DNA of 9,890 nt from Hyphococcus sp. Lineage in GTDB: Bacteria; Pseudomonadota; Alphaproteobacteria; Caulobacterales; Parvularculaceae. Of this stretch, positions 1 to 5,870 are shown piece after piece; the stretch's first letter is position 1; every line of letters starts with the position of its first letter. Location: contig BQJH01000095.1 in assembly GCA_021604605.1 (NCBI GenBank), forward strand, positions 1-9,890, read 5' to 3'. Position numbers and translations under genes: made by a program. The notes below the pieces were generated by a model. That model had not been told where the DNA came from. It worked only from the letters and a program-made list of their open reading frames with translations, and made no database searches.

Positions 1-110
1 AGCCCCAAATTGCCAAACTCAGTGGCTAAGGCAAGACCCGATAGGCAGAGCCAACCAAAGAACAGGCTGAGCGAAAACTTTGCAATATGTATGGGTGAGA
101 GTACTCTCAT
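1..110 (-). CDS. Exported protein, 5' end only (signal peptide)
   Basis: A minus-strand reading frame starts with ATG at 108-110 and stays open to the left edge, giving 36 complete codons. The start is well supported: AGGAG (complement of 118-122) lies 7 bases upstream. The peptide has a short N-region with Arg2, His8 and Lys11. A hydrophobic core follows at about residues 13-27 (FSLSLFFGWLCLSGL), and an Ala-Leu-Ala motif then precedes Thr-Glu-Phe. This is a classical Sec signal peptide with likely type I cleavage after ALA at about residue 29. A Cys at residue 22 lies inside the core and does not form a convincing lipobox. The mature protein is outside the window, so its function cannot be called. 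The gene is divergent from the CadC-type regulator at 318 and shares its upstream region, so regulation by that protein is plausible but not shown. Confidence 0.72.
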   Translation of the reverse strand, partial: MRVLSPIHIAKFSLSLFFGWLCLSGLALATEFGNLG

Positions 111-317
111 TTTCTGTCTCCTGTTAGATTCTACCTAGACACCAAAACCGTGGCGTGGCGGATAGTGATAAAGTCTGTTGCGATATTGAATTTTATAAGT
201 TGGGTTAACTTTGCTCGTTGTGCGAGACATTTTTGAACGCAATTCTCCCCAATTGGCCCTGATCAAAACCTTATTTTTTTCTTTTCCTCCTCATTTTGTT
301 ATCGTAACCTTCTATCC
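111..317. promoter_or_regulatory. Divergent intergenic region, probable promoters for both flanking genes
   Basis: This 207-base gap separates two divergent starts (110 leftwards, 318 rightwards), so it must hold promoters for both. It is AT-rich, with T runs at about 270-300. On the minus strand a TATAAA-like box is present (complement of about 193-198), but I found no good -35 element 16-18 bases from it. An 8-base palindrome CCAATTGG lies at about 249-256. No clear operator or terminator is visible. Promoter positions are not assigned. Confidence 0.4.
118..122 (-). promoter_or_regulatory. Ribosome binding site of the partial exported-protein gene
   Basis: The complement of these bases reads AGGAG, 7 bases upstream of the ATG at 108-110. 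It is the main evidence that the short edge frame is a real gene start. Confidence 0.7.
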
Positions 318-1778
318 ATGACCTATGGCACTGGTATTGCGACACAAAAAAAATTTATGGTGGGAGAATGGTTGATCGAGCCTGATGAGGTTCGTATCAA
401 TAAGGGCGACATCTCGATACGCTTGGAACCCAAAGTAATGGACTTCCTAGTTTATCTCGCAAGTCGTGCAGGGGAAACTGTCGCTAAGGATGAATTAATA
501 GAAGAGGTCTGGCAAGGTGTCATCGTCGGTGACGAAGCACTCCAACGATGCGTCTCCAAACTCCGTAACGCCCTTGATGACGATGCGCGCGATCCCCAGT
601 TTATTGCGACGGTCCCAAAGCGCGGATACAAACTGCTGATATCACCAAAGGCCGTGAATTCACCTATCTTACCAAATGAGCTGGCGCCTGATTTTGTTGG
701 CGCGCAAGTAGGTGACTCCCATTTTTTCAGTTCAAGAGTGAAACGGTTTGCGGCAGTGGGTCTCATCGTTTTGTCTCTAGCCTTGGTTTTATTGGGTGGG
801 TCAATAGATTTGCTAAAAGGATACAAATTTGCCCCCGCAATTCCCACGACCGTTGAGCAACAATATGAACGTGCGCTAGTGCTTTATGTTGAATATGAGC
901 GCGATAGTAATGAGAGAGCCATAGTCTTATTTGAGCGCATTATCGAAGAACAGGAAAGCTTCGCGCCCGCCTATGCCGGAATTTCAAAGGCCTATGCCCA
1001 GAAGTATTTACGCTGGACAAGCGATCCAAAAGACATGGTTTCAGCATTTGAATTTTCAGAGCGCGCCATTGCGCTTAGCCCAAATCATCCGGAAAGCCTC
1101 TGGGCGCTGGGGATGTCGCGTCAAATAACCGGTGACGTTCAAGGGGCTATAGAAGCACTTGAACAGGCCTTCAAAATTGCATCACACAATTGGAATTTGG
1201 CAAGTGATCTTGGTGATCTTTATGCAGAGAAGGAACAATATTCCCAGGCAAAAGAATACTACATGAGAGCGGTTAATCTTTCGGACCGGCATCCGAGAAT
1301 GTTAGTGCGTGCAGGTGATATTAATCTAAAATTGGGTGTCCTTTATGAAGCAGAGCAGTGGTATAGAAACGCCTTGGATATCCACCCTCTTCATGATCGA
1401 GCAGCGGCAAAGTTAGCGAGCATTTATGAGCAAACGGGTCAAAATCAATCTGCATTAGATATTTGCCAGTCAGTATTACAGCGGACCCAGGGCAGCACGG
1501 AGTGTGCCTTGATGTATGGTCGCCTCCTGATTGTGGATGAGAAATATGAATCTGCGTTAAGGCATTTTTCTCAATATCAAAAATTCCGTCCAGAGGATTC
1601 AGGCATGGCATCCACATATAAGTTCATTGCGGAGGTCAAAACAGGGCTTCATTTCGATCTAAACAAGGCGGTTGCTCAGTTTTCCGAGGCTTTATCTGAT
1701 GATAAATATGTGTGCCCCGAAAAACGTGACAAAATCGATCGCCTTTTAAGTTCCAGCCTTGGCGTTCAAAGAATTTGA
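318..1778 (+). CDS. CadC-type membrane transcriptional regulator with TPR-like repeats
   Basis: This 486-residue protein has three parts. Residues about 15-107 form an OmpR/PhoB-type winged helix (Trans_reg_C family), with the usual ending VPKRGYKLL at 99-107 in the wing. Residues about 144-163 are one strongly hydrophobic membrane helix (FAAVGLIVLSLALVLLGGSI), with Arg and Lys just before it, which puts the DNA-binding domain in the cytoplasm. Residues about 180-465 are helical repeats of TPR type, for example AIVLFERIIEE, AIEALEQAFKIA, AKEYYMRAVNL and AEQWYRNALDIHP, probably periplasmic. This is the CadC/ToxR-like layout in which an outer sensor part controls DNA binding without phosphorylation. 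The signal and targets are unknown; the divergent exported-protein gene is the first candidate target. No clear ribosome binding site precedes the ATG at 318, and ATG at 357 (residue 14) is an alternative start that would still keep the winged helix. Confidence 0.88.
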   Translation: MTYGTGIATQKKFMVGEWLIEPDEVRINKGDISIRLEPKVMDFLVYLASRAGETVAKDELIEEVWQGVIVGDEALQRCVSKLRNALDDDARDPQFIATVPKRGYKLLISPKAVNSPILPNELAPDFVGAQVGDSHFFSSRVKRFAAVGLIVLSLALVLLGGSIDLLKGYKFAPAIPTTVEQQYERALVLYVEYERDSNERAIVLFERIIEEQESFAPAYAGISKAYAQKYLRWTSDPKDMVSAFEFSERAIALSPNHPESLWALGMSRQITGDVQGAIEALEQAFKIASHNWNLASDLGDLYAEKEQYSQAKEYYMRAVNLSDRHPRMLVRAGDINLKLGVLYEAEQWYRNALDIHPLHDRAAAKLASIYEQTGQNQSALDICQSVLQRTQGSTECALMYGRLLIVDEKYESALRHFSQYQKFRPEDSGMASTYKFIAEVKTGLHFDLNKAVAQFSEALSDDKYVCPEKRDKIDRLLSSSLGVQRI

Positions 1779-1874
1779 TGCATCAGCACAGCAATGCTGC
1801 TTGAAAATAGAAATTCTATTCTCGGTAAGGCATGAATCAATAACGCAGGCCTGCGCAAACGAGAGAATCGATGA
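1779..1874. other. Gap between convergent genes with two short palindromes
   Basis: This 96-base gap lies between two converging stop codons. It holds AATAGAA-A-TTCTATT at 1806-1820 (7-base arms around one base) and the perfect 12-base palindrome CGCAGGCCTGCG at 1844-1855. A weaker CAGCA/TGCTG inverted repeat lies at about 1784-1799. None is followed by a T run, so a standard intrinsic terminator is not shown. One of these may still stop transcription from either side. Confidence 0.4.
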
Positions 1875-3179
1875 TCAAGGCGTATCCTCAAGGATTGTAG
1901 TATATCGTACGACAAGATCTTCTGTTTCTCCGAGGTCTATATTTCGAACGATTCCATAGGAATCGATAAGGAAAGCGCTTGGAATAAATATTCCTCGATA
2001 TTGTGCAGTGATGGCATTATTTTCATCGACTATACTTCTGAAGCTTAGGCCGCGAAGTTTGTAGTATGATTGCAGAACCTGACGCCCGACAAAGCTGTCT
2101 ACATTAACACCAATCACGTCAAAGTCGTTTATGTGCAATCCCGCAAGCTGGTCGATTTGTGGCACAGCGCGAGCGCTGTTTGGGCACCATGTAGCCCAAA
2201 AAAACAACAGGATGCGCTTGCCACGATAATCGGAAAGAGAAAAACTCTCACCATCAATTGTTTTGGCAGTAAAAAGAGGTGCAGGTCGGTTGAGAAGAAA
2301 ATTTGGCGACCCGTCATCATCTTCGGACTTGGAAGGGGCCGTGAACATTTCAGCCAAATTCCCACGCTTGACATCGCTCTCTCGGGGGAAAAATGTAAAA
2401 AGGTCAGATAGTACTTGATCACCGGGCGGGACGGTCACGACCTCATCGTGCATGACGGTCAAGCTTGCTTTGCGAGCATTACCAAATGAATTAGAATAAA
2501 GCTCAGTGATTTCATACTCAGCCTTGCGAAGCAAACCGGTACTGACATCAATCCAAAGTTTTCCTGAAGCAATACTGGTATCCGACTTTTCAAAATTAAT
2601 TCCTTGTGATGAAAAAATGAACTCTCCCTCAAGGAGAACGGCAGGGTTATTCTCATACTTTATGTTGGTGACGTTGCTAATTTTCTGCAACATTGGAAAT
2701 GTACCTGCAGATTGACCAGTTTGGCGATCTAGCAGCATAGCAATGCCTGGATGTTCGGAATCCATCATTCCCCCAACAGGGAAAAATTGCTCTCGCCAGT
2801 CAGCATTTACATCAAGTGGGATAACGCTGTATCGAGCGGGCGCCTTGTACCAATTAGTGACTGTTTTCCAGTCTGATATCATAAACATTTGGCCAAGATA
2901 GTTATCGATCAATGCACCTTTTCTATCGTGATAAACAAATCGATATACATTTTTATTCTGGATGATGTCGCCACTTTCGGACACAACGGAAAGTACTGAA
3001 GTTGTTGTGTCCGAATAGAATTTAAGATTACTATATGCTTTTTCTAGACTGGTTATGGCACTTTTGAAGGTACCCGCTGTGGCAGCCTGAGTAGCTGAAA
3101 ATGTCCATGCTACGAAAAAAGTAGCGGACAATATCGTCTTCGCAATCCACAATTTAGGTCTCGTGTATTTTCTGGTCAA
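1875..3179 (-). CDS. Exported two-domain protein: LolA/DUF2092-like plus TlpA-like thioredoxin fold, single cysteine
   Basis: The protein has 434 residues. It begins with a basic N-region (MTRKYTRPK) and a hydrophobic stretch at about 12-30, with likely signal cleavage after TQA (32) or a few residues later, so it is probably periplasmic. Residues about 40-265 resemble the beta-rich DUF2092/LolA-like lipoprotein-carrier superfamily (tentative). Residues about 297-430 are an AhpC-TSA/TlpA-type thioredoxin fold: LNRPAPLFTAKTIDG, then RGKRILLFFWATWCPNS with the active site at 331-335, and the cis-proline loop IFIPSAF with Pro400. The active site is Cys332-Pro-Asn-Ser335 instead of CxxC, and Cys332 is the only cysteine I find. 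The protein therefore cannot form the usual intramolecular disulfide; a chaperone, one-cysteine peroxidase or mixed-disulfide role is possible. The start is TTG at 3177-3179, supported by AGGA 7 bases upstream, with no ATG nearby. It converges with the CadC-type gene. Confidence 0.82.
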   Translation of the reverse strand: MTRKYTRPKLWIAKTILSATFFVAWTFSATQAATAGTFKSAITSLEKAYSNLKFYSDTTTSVLSVVSESGDIIQNKNVYRFVYHDRKGALIDNYLGQMFMISDWKTVTNWYKAPARYSVIPLDVNADWREQFFPVGGMMDSEHPGIAMLLDRQTGQSAGTFPMLQKISNVTNIKYENNPAVLLEGEFIFSSQGINFEKSDTSIASGKLWIDVSTGLLRKAEYEITELYSNSFGNARKASLTVMHDEVVTVPPGDQVLSDLFTFFPRESDVKRGNLAEMFTAPSKSEDDDGSPNFLLNRPAPLFTAKTIDGESFSLSDYRGKRILLFFWATWCPNSARAVPQIDQLAGLHINDFDVIGVNVDSFVGRQVLQSYYKLRGLSFRSIVDENNAITAQYRGIFIPSAFLIDSYGIVRNIDLGETEDLVVRYTTILEDTP

Positions 3180-3186
3180 ATTATTT

Positions 3187-3190
3187 TCCT
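3187..3190 (-). promoter_or_regulatory. Ribosome binding site supporting a TTG start
   Basis: The complement of these bases is AGGA, 7 bases ahead of the TTG at 3177-3179. It decides the start of the thioredoxin-fold protein, since the frame has no ATG near its N-terminus and the signal peptide begins directly at this TTG. Confidence 0.6.
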
Positions 3191-3820
3191 GTCAACGTTC
3201 ATAAGCCAATTGCCGTGGTGCTTAATTTTGGACAAGCTTTGGCGTAAGCATCGGGGCTACAGTTTTATAGCTTTCATTTGTTTGGCAACTACTCTGGGAT
3301 GGTAGGTCAATAAATGTAGGCGAATGACCCGGTTAATCGGTCGTATGTTGATTGCGATTGGTGGAAAAAATGGGATGAACGGTTACATCTCCATATGCGG
3401 ATACAGGACGGACATCTAAACAATCGTAAAAAATTCATCATGATAAACTTATTCTTATAATTTGGGAGGCTTACAGCGCGGAGCAATCGGTTCAGGCTTC
3501 ATCTAAATTCGAACTCCAAAAGGGGGTCCCGATTGTTCGATTGAAGGGTGAATAACCGTCAAGGTAAAGGGCACGGAGGAATCACTTCTTGCGTTTGCGT
3601 CGCGCAAACAACGTGAGGTTGGGTTCAGAGGTGCGTTAACCTTTCCTGGAGCTGTATCGGCCCTGTCAGAGAGGGTTATAGTTAGAAGCTGAGAGCCTAG
3701 TTGAAGATAAAAGTTGGGTAACTTGACTTTAAGCAATCACGGCAACATCTGTCGAATTGCAGCATTCCAATTCCCTTTTAAGTATGAGCTAGCGATGTTC
3801 ATGAGAGCTGTGAAAGAACT
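3191..3820. other. Long non-coding stretch with two hairpin-forming repeats
   Basis: This is about 630 bases without a supported gene. The left end must contain the promoter of the leftward thioredoxin-fold gene; no clear -35/-10 pair was found. At 3481-3490 and 3529-3538 a 10-base stem can form (one G-U pair), enclosing a smaller CTCC/GGGG stem with an AAAA loop. At 3593-3609 GTTTGCG-TCG-CGCAAAC forms a 7-base stem with a 3-base loop. A plus-strand frame of 46 codons at 3552-3692 reads like coding sequence, for example TEESLLAFASRKQREVGF, but has no start codon or ribosome binding site. An opposite frame (77 codons, TTG start at 3736) also lacks a ribosome binding site. Either could be the remains of a gene; neither is called. 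Confidence 0.4.
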
Positions 3821-3825
3821 AAGGG
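3821..3825 (+). promoter_or_regulatory. Ribosome binding site selecting ATG 3833
   Basis: AAGGG lies 7 bases ahead of the ATG at 3833. It favours that start over the in-frame TTG at 3827, which would leave almost no spacing. Confidence 0.55.
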
Positions 3826-3832
3826 ATTGGTA

Positions 3833-4312
3833 ATGAGCGAAGACATTATAGTTGACTTTACATTTCTCGATGGAAAATGGACCGTCACGAACCGCAAGTT
3901 GAAAAATCGGCTTACCGGCTCGAACGAATGGGCAATTTTTCACCTGAATTACGAACACCAAACTTTGTTGCGAGGTATGACAAGTATCGATCGAATGTAC
4001 GGTGAGTACGATGGGATTTATTTCGAGGGCGCTAGTGTTAGGACTTACAACCCCAAATACAACGAGTGGACGATCTATTGGACGGATATTGATAACCCAG
4101 ATTTGATCGAAAATGTTAGAGGACGTTTTGATAATGGCGTGGGCACATTCTACGGGCTAGAGGCCTACAAAGGGACAAGATATCTTATGCGGTTTATCTG
4201 GAGATCGTTAAACGCCGAACAGGCGCGATGGGAGCAAGCATTTTTTGATCCCGTAAAGTCGGTCTGGGAGATAAATTGGATTATGGACTTTGAGCGTGTT
4301 GCTGCGTCATGA
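3833..4312 (+). CDS. DUF1579-like small protein, probable lipocalin-like fold
   Basis: This 159-residue protein is cytoplasmic by appearance, with no signal peptide or membrane helix. The start is ATG at 3833, chosen because AAGGG at 3821-3825 lies 7 bases upstream; a TTG two codons earlier (3827) is too close to that site. It has the features I associate with DUF1579-like proteins: an N-terminal FTFLDGKWTVTNRKL segment (residues 9-23), repeated Trp/Tyr/Gly-rich beta strands (YNEWTIYWTDIDN, RGRFDNGVGTFYG), and a closing RWEQAFFDP ... WEINWIMDF segment. Family members are small beta-barrel proteins of unknown biochemical function, possibly binding a small ligand. The gene stands alone, with non-coding DNA on both sides, and its role cannot be inferred from neighbours. 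The family call rests on recalled motif similarity. Confidence 0.78.
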   Translation: MSEDIIVDFTFLDGKWTVTNRKLKNRLTGSNEWAIFHLNYEHQTLLRGMTSIDRMYGEYDGIYFEGASVRTYNPKYNEWTIYWTDIDNPDLIENVRGRFDNGVGTFYGLEAYKGTRYLMRFIWRSLNAEQARWEQAFFDPVKSVWEINWIMDFERVAAS

Positions 4313-4739
4313 TTGCAATTAAGATGGCCTATCGCTCAAGGAGTTGGCTCATTTGATGAGACGAACAGGGCGATGCTGATTATCGGAAGACAATCAACGT
4401 ACCTGCCGTCTAACTTCTACTTGGCCGTACTAAGAACAATAGTACCGTTCATGATTTTAGGATCAAAGTTGAGGATGCGTTGGGGCTAGCCGAAAGTATT
4501 GAGCTGCAGGCATCAAGTGCATGTGAGGGCGCAGTTGGGGTGCATAATAGCTGACAATGAAAAGTCCGCTTTGAGGATGATCCGGAAGTCGCCATTGTGC
4601 TCAAAACTGGACATTAAGCTTCGGGGGTACTAGCGGGTTTTTTAGCTGTAATTCCAACGCGTGGCCGCAATTTGATATTCCAAGGCATGGATCGTGTAGC
4701 GCGCTTCGCTAAACGCGTGCCACCTGCTATCTTGGGGTT
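4313..4739. other. Gap without supported gene; upstream region of the HNH gene
   Basis: This stretch of about 427 bases has no open frame I can support. It contains inverted repeat TAGCG-CGCTT-CGCTA at 4697-4711 and two copies of AACGCGTG, at 4656-4663 and 4712-4719, all just ahead of the HNH gene. These could be control sites but are short. A GTACT/AGTAC inverted repeat lies at about 4427-4445. A T run at about 4638-4643 follows no good stem, so no terminator is called. If the mobile element extends to the HNH gene, one element boundary would be expected here. Confidence 0.35.
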
Positions 4740-5831
4740 ATGGCTTCCGGCATCCCTTGGCGACCTGGCAGAAAAACATTCTGCGGTCAGCGTATCGCAT
4801 CGATGCGAACGCTCGACGTAGCGGCTGCCGCACGCGAGATGTATAAAAAATCGACGAGCCGTAAAAATGAACCTAAAAAAACAACGCCTGAGAATCTGTC
4901 GGTCAGCGATAATTTTGAGTTAACGGATTTTGATGCTGCATTTGCTTGTGGTTGTCTCTTGCTTGAGGTCAAAACACGTTTCGGATTAGTGCGTAGTTGG
5001 ACTACGTGGCTAACAAACGTTGCAGGAATTCCAGTAACCGCAGCTCGAACGAGAATGAAAAGAGCGCGTGAGGCGTTGGGCATTACTCTATCGGCAAATG
5101 CGGGCGTTTTCCGCAGGCGCAATATATCAAAGGCGGTTGCAACAGAAGTCTATGAGCGAGACCGTTGGGTTTGCTATCTGTGCGGTGAACAGACGCTCCA
5201 AGAACTATTTGGAAAGAATGACATACGTGCGCCCAGACTGGACCACGTCATTCCAGCAGCTGACGGTGGTGACCCAACCCCTGATAATCTTCGGTGTGCC
5301 TGCGACCGCTGCAATCGAAAGAAAGCCGATAAAGGCAGCCAGATCATAGAAATAATTCTATCTGAAGCCCTTTATAACTGTTTTTGGTACTATCGTGAAA
5401 ATGTCGGTCCTGTTCCAGCGTACAAGTCGAATGCATCTATTTCTGACACTGACCTCCAACTTTTATGGAGACAATATGTGCTTACTGAATGGGAAGATGA
5501 TTACGAAAAAGAAAGCACTGCGCTCAATGATACGGTAGTTCAACGTGCGTTAATGAATTTTGATGACCCTTTATTTCCGCCTGATGATTGGCTTGAAAAG
5601 GCTGCGAAATTTGTCCGTGATTTCTTTGATGGTCTGCCAGGGAGAAAATGGCCCCCCGAAGGACTTGCGATTGAGGTGCGCATATCTGACGAAGGAAGAG
5701 GCGTCCTCGTAGAGAAGAAGAAGCTTGTACCGCGGAAGGATGGCTTCGGCGGAAATCGCATCGAGTGGGAACGGGAGCGTCTAAGTTACCAAGACCTTGC
5801 CACTCGCGACTTTGATAAACCAAAGAGCTGA
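4740..5831 (+). CDS. HNH endonuclease with DUF3102-like N-terminal segment
   Basis: The frame has 363 codons. Residues about 144-196 form a clear HNH nuclease: CYLC zinc pair (Cys145, Cys148), LDHVIPAADGGDPTPDNL with Asp168-His169 and Asn183, then the second zinc pair CDRC (Cys188, Cys191) and CNRKK. The metal-binding and catalytic positions are intact, so it should cut or nick DNA. Residues about 64-112 (ACGCLLLEVKTRFG, then WTTWLTNVAGIPVTAARTRMKRA) resemble the DUF3102 pattern, a helical segment found in phage and plasmid proteins; this is tentative. The last 160 residues are not recognised. The start is uncertain: the ATG at 4740 has GGGG only 2 bases upstream, and ATGs at 4803 (residue 22) and 4839 (residue 34) also lack good ribosome binding sites. 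It converges with the recombinase, 39 bases apart, so it may be element cargo or the first chromosomal gene beyond it. No HNH homing or restriction role can be assigned. Confidence 0.83.
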   Translation: MASGIPWRPGRKTFCGQRIASMRTLDVAAAAREMYKKSTSRKNEPKKTTPENLSVSDNFELTDFDAAFACGCLLLEVKTRFGLVRSWTTWLTNVAGIPVTAARTRMKRAREALGITLSANAGVFRRRNISKAVATEVYERDRWVCYLCGEQTLQELFGKNDIRAPRLDHVIPAADGGDPTPDNLRCACDRCNRKKADKGSQIIEIILSEALYNCFWYYRENVGPVPAYKSNASISDTDLQLLWRQYVLTEWEDDYEKESTALNDTVVQRALMNFDDPLFPPDDWLEKAAKFVRDFFDGLPGRKWPPEGLAIEVRISDEGRGVLVEKKKLVPRKDGFGGNRIEWERERLSYQDLATRDFDKPKS

Positions 5832-5870
5832 GTGCTAGCATGAAGTGCATAGCGCCTAAGCGGCGGTCGC

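Noticed and set aside
3500..3540. TTCGAACTCC motif resembling a tRNA T-loop
   Set aside because: No acceptor, D or anticodon stems can be fitted around it.
3503..3736. Minus-strand frame of 77 codons starting with TTG
   Set aside because: It has no ribosome binding site, and the opposite strand has a competing frame; no family recognised.
4621..4650. Possible intrinsic terminator ending in a T run
   Set aside because: The T run at about 4638-4643 is not preceded by a convincing GC-rich stem.
4687..4821. Plus-strand frame of 44 codons overlapping the start of the HNH gene (ATG 4687, stop 4819-4821)
   Set aside because: The AAGG before it is only one base from the ATG, the frame is short, and it overlaps a better supported gene. 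A frameshift at the HNH N-terminus cannot be excluded.
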